From positions 40,762-104,761 of the forward strand of contig JAIRVG010000031.1 in the NCBI GenBank assembly GCA_031253995.1: a stretch of DNA of 64,000 bases. The letters run 5' to 3'. Under the pieces are notes generated by a model. The model saw only the letters and a program-made list of their open reading frames with translations, had not been told where the DNA came from and ran no database searches. The stretch is from Paucimonas sp. (GTDB lineage Bacteria; Pseudomonadota; Gammaproteobacteria; Pseudomonadales; Pseudomonadaceae). This document shows, piece after piece, positions 45,177-53,649 of the stretch. Position numbers and translations under genes: made by a program. Numbering within the stretch: the stretch's first letter is position 1; each line of letters begins with the position of its first letter.

Positions 45177-45437
45177 ATGATGCATGCGGATTTGATTGAT
45201 CAGGAAGACCTGGTTGGGCACCTGCGGGCCCTGGGTTTCGAGACGCCGTCCGGGGTCAGTGCCGAGCAGGCCTGCGAACACGCGGTGCGTGGGCTGGATG
45301 CGCCACAGGCACGGGCGCTGAAAGGGATGGTGGAGCAGATGTACACCGGGCGGGCGACCATACTGCCGGCGGTGCGCCAGGCCATTGAAAAGCAGCTGTT
45401 GCCTGCACTGGCCGAGTACAAGGCCAATCATCAGTGA
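45177..45437 (+). CDS. Small conserved-looking protein of unknown function in the carnitine/betaine cluster
   Basis: The 86-aa product, MMHADLIDQEDLVGHLRALG, has AAGGA ten bases before the ATG. It is acidic and helical, without signal peptide, membrane segment or cysteine pair motif; it ends QLLPALAEYKANHQ. I do not recognise the family. It stands alone between cdhB and the convergent gbdR, bounded by palindromes on both sides. Location suggests control by GbdR or CdhR, but nothing in the sequence shows a function. Confidence 0.65.
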   Translation: MMHADLIDQEDLVGHLRALGFETPSGVSAEQACEHAVRGLDAPQARALKGMVEQMYTGRATILPAVRQAIEKQLLPALAEYKANHQ

Positions 45438-45442
45438 ACTGA

Positions 45443-45508
45443 AGGGCCTCATCGCTGGCAAGCCAGCTCCCACAAGTGTGGGAGCTGGCTTGCCAGCGAT
45501 GAGGCCCT
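45443..45508. repeat. 66-bp perfect palindrome (REP) between convergent genes
   Basis: AGGGCCTCATCGCTGGCAAG begins a 32-base arm (45443-45474). Its exact complement is 45477-45508, with only a two-base loop. It sits between the ends of the 86-aa gene and gbdR and can serve as a terminator for both. Confidence 0.85.
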
Positions 45509-45522
45509 GAGAGACTTTCCGC

Positions 45523-46626
45523 TTACAACCTCACACTGGCAAACGTCGACTCGTTGCGCGCCTGGCTCAACGCCGTCATCGGCCCGGCCATCGGCGACAG
45601 CACCAGCGCCTGCGGAATCGGCATCATCGCCACCTGCTGCGCGGTGTTGGAGCCCACGCGCTCATCCCGCGGCGGAATGCCGAAGTACTCGCGGTAGCAC
45701 TTGGAGAAGTGCGGCGTGGAAACGAAGCCACACACCGACGCCACCTCGATGATCGACATCGGCGTCTGCTTCAGCAGTTGCCGCGCACGGATCAGCCGCA
45801 GCTTCAGGTAGTAACGCGACGGCGAACAATGCAGGTACTTCTGGAACAACCGCTCCAGCTGCCGGCGCGACACCGACACGTACACCGCCAGTTCGTCGAG
45901 ATCGATCGGCTCCTCCAGGTTCGCCTCCATCAACGCGACGATTTCCTGCAGCTTCGGCTGGTTGGTGCCGAGCATGTGCTTGAGCGGCACACGCTGGTGA
46001 TCCTGTTCGTTGCGGATACGCTCGTAGACGAACATCTCCGAGATTGCCGCCGACAGCTCGCGACCATGATCGCGGCTGATCAGGTGCAGCATCATGTCCA
46101 GCGGCGCGGTGCCACCGGAACTGGTGAAGCGGTTACGGTCGAGGGTGAACAGGCGTGTGCTCATGCTCACCCGCGGGAAAGCTTCCTGCATTGCCGCCAG
46201 GCATTCCCAGTGCACGCTGCAGTCGAAACCGTCGAGCAGGCCGGCGCAGGCCAGCGCCCAGCTGCCGGTGCACACCGCACCCAGGCGGCGCGACTGGCGG
46301 GCCTGGCTCTGCAGCCAGGTGACGTGTTCGCGGGTAACGGTGCGCTGGATACCGATGCCGCCGCAGACGATCACGGTGTCCATCGGTGGCGCCTTGTGCA
46401 TCGCCGCGTCCGGGGTGATCTGCAACCCGTCGCTGGCCCACACCTGACCGCCATCCACGCTCAGGGTGTGCCAGCGGTACAGCTCGCGACCGGACAGCTG
46501 GTTGGCCATGCGCAGCGGCTCGACCGCCGATGCGAGGGAGATGAGGGTGAAATTGTCCAGCAGCAGGAAGCCGATGGATTGAGGTGTGCGGGCTTGGGAT
46601 TGGGTCCCGGAGTTGTACGACGTCAT
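45523..46626 (-). CDS. gbdR: GbdR: AraC-family regulator responding to glycine betaine and dimethylglycine
   Basis: The 367-aa protein has an N-terminal amidotransferase-like domain (SIGFLLLDNFTLISLASAVE, GGIGIQRTVTREHVTWLQ) and a C-terminal AraC domain (LDELAVYVSVSRRQLERLFQ, VASVCGFVSTPHFSKCYREY). Length and neighbours (sdaB, cbcXWV, cdh genes) fit GbdR, which activates betaine catabolism, choline uptake and secreted phospholipase genes in Pseudomonas. A sigma-54-type promoter lies about 98 bp upstream. Confidence 0.93.
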   Translation of the reverse strand: MTSYNSGTQSQARTPQSIGFLLLDNFTLISLASAVEPLRMANQLSGRELYRWHTLSVDGGQVWASDGLQITPDAAMHKAPPMDTVIVCGGIGIQRTVTREHVTWLQSQARQSRRLGAVCTGSWALACAGLLDGFDCSVHWECLAAMQEAFPRVSMSTRLFTLDRNRFTSSGGTAPLDMMLHLISRDHGRELSAAISEMFVYERIRNEQDHQRVPLKHMLGTNQPKLQEIVALMEANLEEPIDLDELAVYVSVSRRQLERLFQKYLHCSPSRYYLKLRLIRARQLLKQTPMSIIEVASVCGFVSTPHFSKCYREYFGIPPRDERVGSNTAQQVAMMPIPQALVLSPMAGPMTALSQARNESTFASVRL

Positions 46627-46691
46627 CGCGATCTCTCCTCACACAAAGCAGGTTGCGCCCCAGGCATGGGCTTTTTTTGTTATGGGCCCTG

Positions 46692-46710
46692 TCGACTCGA
46701 TTGCAGGGCA
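46692..46710 (+). promoter_or_regulatory. 19-bp element shared by the gbdR and cbcX upstream regions, copy 1
   Basis: TCGACTCGATTGCAGGGCA differs at one base from 48730-48748 upstream of cbcX. It lies just downstream of the proposed sigma-54 promoter of gbdR, near the expected transcription start. It could be a regulator site, possibly GbdR itself. Confidence 0.5.
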
Positions 46711-46723
46711 TTGCCCTTCCCTC

Positions 46724-46738
46724 GCAAATGCCGTGCCT
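46724..46738 (-). promoter_or_regulatory. Candidate sigma-54 promoter of gbdR
   Basis: On the minus strand AGGCACGGCATTTGC matches the consensus TGGCACG-N4-TTGC at all but the first base, with correct GG-to-GC spacing. Transcription would start near 46712, giving a leader of about 85 bases. Control of gbdR by nitrogen and carbon-nitrogen balance (NtrC/CbrB with sigma-54) has been reported in P. aeruginosa, as I recall. Confidence 0.6.
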
Positions 46739-47022
46739 GAATTTGAATGGCTATTCAACAAATCCTGAAAACGACGTCGCGATACGTCTAAAAGGCGGTT
46801 TTCAACCACATGAAATCTGCCCGCAAAGGCGCGTGGCAAAGCATGTCCGGATGTTTCGTGAGCAGATCGGTAGCACTGCCGATCGAGATGCCCAGAAACG
46901 ACACGTAAGAATGTCACCGCAAGTACTGGGGGATTTGTTACCAGGGGAACGGGGCACTTGCCGGACCGCGCGCCAAAAGGCGGCGCGGTCCTACAGGAAT
47001 GAGCGAAAAGTGCGCAGCGGAA

Positions 47023-48399
47023 TCAGCACTCGATGGCGCTGACGGCCAGGCCGCCGCGGGAGGTTTCCTTGTACTTGTCGTGCATGTCAGCGCCGGTATC
47101 GCGCATGGTGCGGATCACCCGGTCCAGCGAGATGAAGTGTTCGCCGTCGCCGCGCAGGGCCATCTGCGCGGCGTTGATCGCCTTCACCGCGGCAATGGCA
47201 TTACGCTCGATGCACGGCACCTGGACCAGCCCGCCGACCGGGTCGCAGGTCAGGCCGAGGTTGTGTTCCAGGCCGATTTCCGCGGCGTTTTCCAGTTGCG
47301 CCGGGGTAGCACCGAGGACCTCGGCCAGGCCTGCCGCCGCCATGGCACAGGCCGAGCCGACCTCACCCTGGCAGCCCACTTCGGCACCCGAGATGGAGGC
47401 GTTCTTCTTGCACAGGATGCCCACCGCCGCCGCGCCGAGGAAGAAGTCGACCACGCAGGCTTCGCTGACCTGGTCGCTGAAGCGCATATAGTAGTGCAGC
47501 ACCGCCGGGATGATCCCCGCCGCGCCATTGGTCGGTGCGGTGACCATGCGCCCGCCGGCGGCGTTCTCTTCGTTGACCGCCAGGGCGTAGAGGTTGACCC
47601 ACTCCATGGCGCTCAGGGTCGAGCCGATCACGTTGGGCTTGTTCAGCTCCTTCAGGCTGCGGTGCAGCTTGGCCGCGCGGCGCTTCACATTGAGGCCGCC
47701 GGGAAGAATGCCTTCGTACTTGAGGCCGTTTTCCACGCACTCCTGCATGGCGTTCCACAGCTTCATCAGGCCTGCGCGAATCTCGGCTTCGCTGCGCCAG
47801 ACCTTCTCGTTCTCCATCATCAATTGCGACACGCGCATGTCGTTTTGCTTGCAGCGTTCGAGCAGTTCCGCGGCGCTGTTGAAATCGTACGGCAACACCG
47901 TGGTGTCGCTGTCCAGCACGCCGCTGGCCGCCTGGGCCGCATCGACCACAAAGCCGCCGCCGACCGAGTAATAGGTATCGCTGTGCAGCTCGCCTTCGTC
48001 GCCTTCGGCCACCAGGGTCATGGCGTTGGGATGGTAGGGCAGGTTCTCGTCCAGCAGGCGCATGTCGCGGTCCCAGACGAAGTTCACGAGGAACCGGTTA
48101 TCCAGCTTGAGCGTGTCTGTTTCGCGCAATTCGTGGATGCGCTGGCCGATGGTGGACGGGTCGATCGCGTCCGGCCATTCACCCATCAGGCCCATGATCA
48201 CCGCGTTGTCGCTGCCGTGGCCGACACCGGTGGCGGACAGCGATCCGTACAAGCGCACCTCGACCCTGCGCACCCGCTCAAGCTCGCCGCGCTCACGCAG
48301 CCCCTGGACGAATAACGCCGCGGCGCGCATGGGCCCGACGGTATGTGAACTGGACGGGCCGACACCGATCTTGAACAGGTCGAACACACTGATGGCCAT
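47023..48399 (-). CDS. sdaB: L-serine ammonia-lyase (serine dehydratase)
   Basis: The start at 48399 ([20 protein letters not shown]) is the conserved N terminus; the longer frame is not. The 458-aa enzyme has the serine-binding [14 protein letters not shown] motif and the Fe-S cluster cysteines ([13 protein letters not shown] and GLTCDPVGG). It converts L-serine to pyruvate and ammonia. Next to gbdR it drains the serine made from glycine at the end of betaine breakdown. Confidence 0.95.
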   Translation of the reverse strand: MAISVFDLFKIGVGPSSSHTVGPMRAAALFVQGLRERGELERVRRVEVRLYGSLSATGVGHGSDNAVIMGLMGEWPDAIDPSTIGQRIHELRETDTLKLDNRFLVNFVWDRDMRLLDENLPYHPNAMTLVAEGDEGELHSDTYYSVGGGFVVDAAQAASGVLDSDTTVLPYDFNSAAELLERCKQNDMRVSQLMMENEKVWRSEAEIRAGLMKLWNAMQECVENGLKYEGILPGGLNVKRRAAKLHRSLKELNKPNVIGSTLSAMEWVNLYALAVNEENAAGGRMVTAPTNGAAGIIPAVLHYYMRFSDQVSEACVVDFFLGAAAVGILCKKNASISGAEVGCQGEVGSACAMAAAGLAEVLGATPAQLENAAEIGLEHNLGLTCDPVGGLVQVPCIERNAIAAVKAINAAQMALRGDGEHFISLDRVIRTMRDTGADMHDKYKETSRGGLAVSAIEC

Positions 48400-48569
48400 G
48401 GCCACGAACCTCCTGATTGGGCAGGTGCGCGCAACCCGGACACAGGTGCCACAGCTGCTACGCTGACTGGGCGGCAATCCGCCGATTCAGCGCATCATCA
48501 GGGTTTTGCCAGCACCCCTGACGTCTGCAACCGACCCACTCTTGTCCAGCAACGCCGCCCTTCGTGGAG

Positions 48570-48590
48570 GGCGCAAAAGCGCCGTTTTTT
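48570..48590 (+). terminator. Terminator-like hairpin in the cbcX leader region
   Basis: GGCGC (48570-48574), loop AAAA, GCGCC (48579-48583), then GTTTTTT. A competing hairpin, CGCCCT (48556-48561) with AGGGCG (48568-48573), shares its left arm. It points toward cbcX, 258 bp away, so it is an attenuator candidate or the end of a small RNA. Confidence 0.5.
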
Positions 48591-48729
48591 GCGGCGCAGT
48601 TCACGGGAAAGAGCCCGGATCGGGGCCGATTGATCCATAAACGACCTCACTGGCACTGGATGCGACCCTGCCTGTACTGGTTACGACCCACCCTGTAGGC
48701 GTTTGTTTTTCGCTGGTAGATGATCGTTA

Positions 48730-48748
48730 TCGACTCGATTGCACGGCA
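48730..48748 (+). promoter_or_regulatory. 19-bp element shared by the gbdR and cbcX upstream regions, copy 2
   Basis: TCGACTCGATTGCACGGCA lies 100 bp upstream of the cbcX ATG. One base differs from the copy at 46692-46710. Confidence 0.5.
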
Positions 48749-48847
48749 CTCGTCCCGCTGTCGCCCGGCAGCCGGCCCGACCGAATGCAGAGATAAAGCA
48801 CGGCGGTCCCTGGGACATCCGATAAAAAAACACTCAGGAGTCCATAC

Positions 48848-49795
48848 ATGAAAGGTTCACCCTCGTTGTTGATGGCCGCGCTATTGAGTCTTCCGGTGCT
48901 GGCCCAGGCTGCAGAGCCTGAACAATGCCACACGGTCAACTTCTCGGATGTCGGCTGGACCGACATCACGGTCACCACCGCAGTGACCAGCGTCGTTCTC
49001 GAATCCCTCGGCTACAAGACCCGCACCACCATGATTTCCGTACCGGTGACCTACAAGTCGCTGGCCGACGGCAAGAACATGGACGTGTTCCTCGGCAACT
49101 GGATGCCGACCATGGAAAACGACATCAAGCAGTACCGCGATGCCGGCACCGTGGAAACCGTTCGCGCCAACCTGGAGAACGCCAAGTACACCCTGGCGGT
49201 ACCCCAGGCGCTGTATGACAAAGGCCTGAAGGACTTTGCCGACATCGTGAAATTCAAGAGCGAGCTGGGCGGCAAGATCTACGGCATCGAGCCGGGCAAC
49301 GACGGCAACCGCACCATCCAGAGCATGATCGACAAGAACGCCTTCGGCCTGAAGGACGCCGGCTTCAAGGTAGTGGAGTCGAGCGAGGCCGGCATGCTGT
49401 CGCAGGTCGATCGTGCCCAGAAACGCGACCAGGCGGTGGTGTTCCTCGGCTGGGAACCGCACCCCATGAACACCCGTTTCAAGATGAAGTACCTCACTGG
49501 CGGTGATGACTACTTCGGTCCCGATTTCGGCAAGGCCACGGTCCTGACCAACACCCGCAAGGGCTATGTCCAGGAGTGCAGCAACGTGGGCCAATTGCTG
49601 AAGAACCTGTCCTTCACCCTGGACATGGAAAGCAGCCTGATGGGCAACGTCCTCGACGACAAGATGAAGCCCGATGCCGCCGCCAAGGCGTGGCTGAAGA
49701 AGAACCCACAGGTGCTCGACACCTGGCTGGCCGGTGTCACCACCGTGGACGGCAAACCCGGCCTGGAAGCCGCCAAGGCCAAACTCACGCAGTAA
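48848..49795 (+). CDS. cbcX: CbcX: periplasmic choline-binding protein
   Basis: The 315-aa protein has a signal peptide ending AQA near residue 22 and the OpuAC-type ligand domain ([59 protein letters not shown]). It heads the cbcXWV set. It resembles CaiX (41370), and both probably feed the same membrane core. Confidence 0.93.
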   Translation: MKGSPSLLMAALLSLPVLAQAAEPEQCHTVNFSDVGWTDITVTTAVTSVVLESLGYKTRTTMISVPVTYKSLADGKNMDVFLGNWMPTMENDIKQYRDAGTVETVRANLENAKYTLAVPQALYDKGLKDFADIVKFKSELGGKIYGIEPGNDGNRTIQSMIDKNAFGLKDAGFKVVESSEAGMLSQVDRAQKRDQAVVFLGWEPHPMNTRFKMKYLTGGDDYFGPDFGKATVLTNTRKGYVQECSNVGQLLKNLSFTLDMESSLMGNVLDDKMKPDAAAKAWLKKNPQVLDTWLAGVTTVDGKPGLEAAKAKLTQ

Positions 49796-49864
49796 GCACG
49801 CCCCCGCGTCGGCCACGACCGGCGCGGGGAGTTTCCGAATCCTTGCAGGTGGACGCTCGCTATC

Positions 49865-50710
49865 ATGCTGATCGATCAAAAAATACCCTTGGGCCAGCAC
49901 ATCGCGGCCTTCGTTGAATGGCTGACCCAACACGGCGCCAATTACTTCGATGCCTTCGCCGCGGCGCTGGAATGGATGATCCACGGCGTGACCGGGGCCC
50001 TGACCTGGTTCAACCCGTTCGTCCTCATCGGGCTGATCGCGATCGGCGCGCACCTGATCCAGCGCAAGTGGGCGCTGACCGCCTTCGTCGTCGCCTCGTT
50101 CCTGCTGATCCTCAACCTGGGGTACTGGCAGGAAACCATGGAGACCCTGGCCCAGGTGATGTTCGCCACCCTGGTCTGCGTGGCCATCGGCGTGCCGCTG
50201 GGCATCGTCGCCGCGCACAAGCCGATGTTCTACACCGCCATGCGTCCGGTGCTCGACCTGATGCAGACGGTTCCCACCTTCGTCTACCTGATCCCGACCC
50301 TGACCCTGTTCGGGCTGGGCGTGGTTCCCGGGCTGATCTCCACGGTGGTGTTCGCCATCGCCGCGCCGATCCGCCTCACCTACCTGGGCATTTGCGACGT
50401 ACCCCAGGAACTGCTCGACGCCGGCAAGGCCTTTGGCTGCTCGCGCCGGCAACTGCTGTCCCGTATCGAACTGCCCCATGCGATGCCGAGCATCGCGGCC
50501 GGTGTCACCCAGTGCATCATGCTGTCGTTGTCGATGGTGGTGATCGCCGCGCTGGTGGGTGCCGACGGCCTGGGCAAACCCGTGGTCAACGCATTGAACA
50601 CCGCTGATATCGCCCTGGGCTTCGAAGCCGGGCTGGCGATCGTGTTGCTGGCAATCATGCTCGACCGTATCTGCAAACAACCCGATGTACAGGTAAGGGG
50701 TGAGGCATGA
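49865..50710 (+). CDS. cbcW: CbcW: choline ABC transporter permease
   Basis: The 281-aa inner-membrane protein has about six hydrophobic segments and the permease EAA loop ICDVPQELLDAGKAFGCSRR followed by LPHAMPSI. It starts 69 bp after cbcX and overlaps cbcV by four bases. Confidence 0.94.
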   Translation: MLIDQKIPLGQHIAAFVEWLTQHGANYFDAFAAALEWMIHGVTGALTWFNPFVLIGLIAIGAHLIQRKWALTAFVVASFLLILNLGYWQETMETLAQVMFATLVCVAIGVPLGIVAAHKPMFYTAMRPVLDLMQTVPTFVYLIPTLTLFGLGVVPGLISTVVFAIAAPIRLTYLGICDVPQELLDAGKAFGCSRRQLLSRIELPHAMPSIAAGVTQCIMLSLSMVVIAALVGADGLGKPVVNALNTADIALGFEAGLAIVLLAIMLDRICKQPDVQVRGEA

Positions 50711-51882
50711 GCATCATTCGCTTCGAAGACGTAGACGTCATTTTCTCCAATCGACCGCGGGAGGCCCTCAGCCTGCTAGACCAGGGCCTGTCGCGGGAGC
50801 AGATTCTCAAGAAAACCGGGCTGGTGGTCGGCGTGGAAAAGGCCAACCTGGATATCAACAAGGGTGAAATCTGCGTGCTGATGGGCCTGTCCGGCTCGGG
50901 CAAGTCGAGCCTGCTGCGCTGCATCAACGGCCTCAACACCGTGAGTCGCGGCAAGCTGTTCGTCGAGCATGAAGGCGCGCACATCGATATCGCCCACTGC
51001 ACCCCGGCGGAACTGAAGATGATGCGCACCCAGCGCATCGCCATGGTGTTCCAGAAGTTCGCCCTGATGCCCTGGCTGACGGTGCGCGAGAACATCAGCT
51101 TCGGCCTGGAAATGCAGGGCCGTCCCGAGAAGGAACGGCGCAAGCTGGTGGACGAGAAACTGGAGCTGGTGGGCCTGACCCAGTGGCGCAACAAGAAGCC
51201 GGACGAGCTGTCCGGCGGCATGCAGCAGCGTGTCGGCCTGGCCCGCGCCCTGGCGATGGACGCCGACATCCTGCTGATGGACGAACCTTTCTCCGCCCTC
51301 GACCCGCTGATCCGCCAGGGCCTGCAGGACGAGCTGCTGGAGCTGCAACGCAAGCTGAGCAAGACCATCGTCTTCGTCAGCCACGACCTTGATGAAGCTC
51401 TGAAGCTGGGTAGCCGCATCGCGATCATGAAGGACGGCAAGATCATCCAGTACAGCAAGCCGGAAGAGATCGTGCTCAACCCGGCGGACGACTACGTGCG
51501 TACCTTCGTCGCCCACACCAACCCGCTCAACGTGCTGTGCGGCCGCAGCCTGATGCGCACCCTGGACAACTGCAAGCGGGTCAATGGCTCGGTGTGCATC
51601 GACCCGAGTGGCGACTCCTGGCTGGACCTGGCCGACGGCGTGATCAAGGGCGCACGCCAGGGCGTCAACGGGCTGGACCTGCAGAACTGGGCACCGGGGC
51701 AGGCGGTGGAAGCGCTGGGGCGCAAGCCGACCCTGGTCAACGTCAACATCGGCATGCGCGAAGCCCTGCAGATCCGTTACCAGACCGGCAACAAGCTGGT
51801 GTTGCAGGAAGGCAACAAGGTGGTCGGTATCCTCGGCGACAGCGAGCTGTATCACGCGCTGCTGGGCAAGAACCACGGCTAA
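50707..51882 (+). CDS. cbcV: CbcV: choline ABC transporter ATPase
   Basis: The 391-aa protein has Walker A GLSGSGKSS, signature LSGGMQQR, Walker B ILLMDEPFSALD and the switch SHDLDEALKLG. A C-terminal region of about 110 residues after residue 275 is typical of the quaternary-amine (ProV/OpuAA) class. The gene ends the cbcXWV operon just before a strong hairpin. Confidence 0.94.
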   Translation: MSIIRFEDVDVIFSNRPREALSLLDQGLSREQILKKTGLVVGVEKANLDINKGEICVLMGLSGSGKSSLLRCINGLNTVSRGKLFVEHEGAHIDIAHCTPAELKMMRTQRIAMVFQKFALMPWLTVRENISFGLEMQGRPEKERRKLVDEKLELVGLTQWRNKKPDELSGGMQQRVGLARALAMDADILLMDEPFSALDPLIRQGLQDELLELQRKLSKTIVFVSHDLDEALKLGSRIAIMKDGKIIQYSKPEEIVLNPADDYVRTFVAHTNPLNVLCGRSLMRTLDNCKRVNGSVCIDPSGDSWLDLADGVIKGARQGVNGLDLQNWAPGQAVEALGRKPTLVNVNIGMREALQIRYQTGNKLVLQEGNKVVGILGDSELYHALLGKNHG

Positions 51883-51891
51883 AGGAACGCT

Positions 51892-51935
51892 GCGGACCCT
51901 GTGGGAGTGGGTAAACCCTCTCCCACAGGGTCCGC
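51892..51935. terminator. Perfect 16-bp inverted repeat after cbcV
   Basis: GCGGACCCTGTGGGAG (51892-51907) and its exact complement (51920-51935) have a 12-base loop. No T-run follows. It probably ends or protects the cbc transcript. Confidence 0.65.
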
Positions 51936-51998
51936 GTACATTTTCCCAATCTTGCCTATCCTCAATCGCGTGCCCCCACCCAGGACAACCCGCACGCG

Positions 51999-53558
51999 AT
52001 GAAAAAAGCCACCCGCCGACGCCTCGACCTGCGTTTCCTGATGCTGGCCTTCGCCATCTTCTCCGCCCTGGCCACCCTGGCCAACAGCCTGGTGGTGGCC
52101 TACGGCGTACAGCGCGACGCCCTGATCCACGCCACCCTGGAAGCCAACCACGCCTATGCGGCCAAGGTCGCCTCCAGTATCGGCGCCTTCCTCGCGTCGG
52201 CCCATGCCCACCTCGACTACAGCGCCCAGCAACTGGCCGAAGACTTCACCAGCCAGCGCCTGCTGCACGCCGAAGCCAGGCGCCTTCAAGAACAGGACGA
52301 AGACTTCAACACGGTGGTCATCACCGATGCCGACGGCAAGGTCCTGCACACCCACCCGGACAATCTCCTGGCCACCGGCAGCAACCTCAACTCCGAGGAG
52401 GTCAGGCGCTCCGTGGAAGAACGTCGCCCCCTCATCAGTCACGCCTACACCTCCAGCGCCGGCAACCTGATGGTGTTCATTTCGCAACCCATCTTCGCAG
52501 CCGACGGCAGCTTCCTCGGGGTGATCGGCGGCGCCATGTATATCCGCCAGAACAGCGCCCTGGGCACGGTGGTCTCGCATCACTTCCACCACGACGGCAC
52601 CTTCGCCTTCGTCGCCGACAAGAACCGCCGCCTGCTCCACCACCCCGACAACAAGCGCATCGGCCAGGTGCTCAAGACCAGCGCCACGGTCGACGCCGCC
52701 CTGCGCGGTGAAACCGGCAGCATGGCGGTGAACAACTACCTGGGCGTACCGATGCTGGCGGGCTATGCCCCGGTACCGAATGCCGACTGGGCAGTGGTGG
52801 CCCAGCAGCCCCGGGCAATCGCCCTGTCCACACTGGGCAAACTGATGCAGTCGATGTTCCTCGACCTGCTCCCGGCCAGCATCGTCGGCTTGCTGCTCCT
52901 GTGGATCGGTGCGCGCTGGATCACCCGCCCCCTGCAACAACTGGCAGATAGCGCCACCCACCTGTCGCAAGCGCAGACCATCGATGAACTGGGAAGGATC
53001 AAGGCCTGGTACAAGGAACCGGCAGCAATCCGCCGGGCGCTGATCGCCAGCGTGCAGTCGCTGCACCGCAAGATCGGCCGGCTCAGCGAGGAAGCGCAGA
53101 GCGACCCCATGACCGGCCTGGCCAACCGCCGGGGGATGAATGCCGCGCTGGACATGCTCGACCAGTCGCAGCGGCCCTATGCGGCGCTGGCGCTGGATAT
53201 CGACTATTTCAAGCGGGTCAACGACAACCACGGCCACGATGCCGGAGACGTGGCGCTGAAGCAGGTGGCGGATATCCTCAACCAGCATTCGCGGGCGGAT
53301 GACCTGGCGTGCAGGGCGGGGGGCGAGGAATTCGTCTTGCTGCTGCCGGATACCGATACCGCCGGGGCCGCTGCGATCGCCGAGCGGATTCGTATCGCGA
53401 TTGCCGCGGTGCTGATTCCGCAGGTGGGGCACATCACCATTTCCATCGGCGTCGCCACCCGCGGCCCCGCACTCGACGACGCGCCGGCGATTCTCAAGCA
53501 GGCCGACGACAACCTCTATCGAGCCAAGGCTGCCGGGCGCAACCGCGTGGTCGCCTGA
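51999..53558 (+). CDS. Membrane diguanylate cyclase with periplasmic Cache-type sensor
   Basis: The 519-aa protein has a first membrane helix at about 14-35, a periplasmic sensor to about 275 (EDFNTVVITDADGKVLHTHP, HHDGTFAFVADKNRRLLHHP, typical of double Cache domains), a second helix near 285-305, a short HAMP-like link and a GGDEF domain. The active site is GGEEF, and the inhibitory site RADD lies five residues before it. It should make cyclic di-GMP. It stands alone behind cbcXWV; the ligand is unknown. Confidence 0.9.
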   Translation: MKKATRRRLDLRFLMLAFAIFSALATLANSLVVAYGVQRDALIHATLEANHAYAAKVASSIGAFLASAHAHLDYSAQQLAEDFTSQRLLHAEARRLQEQDEDFNTVVITDADGKVLHTHPDNLLATGSNLNSEEVRRSVEERRPLISHAYTSSAGNLMVFISQPIFAADGSFLGVIGGAMYIRQNSALGTVVSHHFHHDGTFAFVADKNRRLLHHPDNKRIGQVLKTSATVDAALRGETGSMAVNNYLGVPMLAGYAPVPNADWAVVAQQPRAIALSTLGKLMQSMFLDLLPASIVGLLLLWIGARWITRPLQQLADSATHLSQAQTIDELGRIKAWYKEPAAIRRALIASVQSLHRKIGRLSEEAQSDPMTGLANRRGMNAALDMLDQSQRPYAALALDIDYFKRVNDNHGHDAGDVALKQVADILNQHSRADDLACRAGGEEFVLLLPDTDTAGAAAIAERIRIAIAAVLIPQVGHITISIGVATRGPALDDAPAILKQADDNLYRAKAAGRNRVVA

Positions 53559-53571
53559 ACACGCGCCAGGA

Positions 53572-53597
53572 ATAAAAAAGCCCCGGTTTCCCGGGGC
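53572..53597 (-). terminator. Rho-independent terminator of the glucarate operon
   Basis: On the minus strand GCCCCGG-GAAA-CCGGGGC is followed by TTTTTTATT. It lies 52 bp after the gudD stop. Confidence 0.8.
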
Positions 53598-53649
53598 CGT
53601 GCTGCCAGGGCGCCTGCCTGCGCCCGTCAGCCAAGACAACCTTCAAGTT

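Larger units (their letters stand above)
48400..48847. other. Divergent control region of sdaB and cbcX
   Basis: There is no credible gene in these 448 bp. The region holds a rightward terminator-like hairpin (48570-48590) and the second copy of the 19-bp element (48730-48748), listed separately. A TGGCACTGGATGC sequence at about 48652 has wrong spacing for sigma-54. Confidence 0.6.

Noticed and set aside
44798..45178. Leftward 126-codon frame between cdhB and the 86-aa gene
   Set aside because: It reads through the 44831 palindrome and a terminator stem, so it is not a credible protein gene.
48650..48666. TGGCACTGGATGC before cbcX as a sigma-54 promoter
   Set aside because: Spacing is two bases too short and the -12 region is poor.
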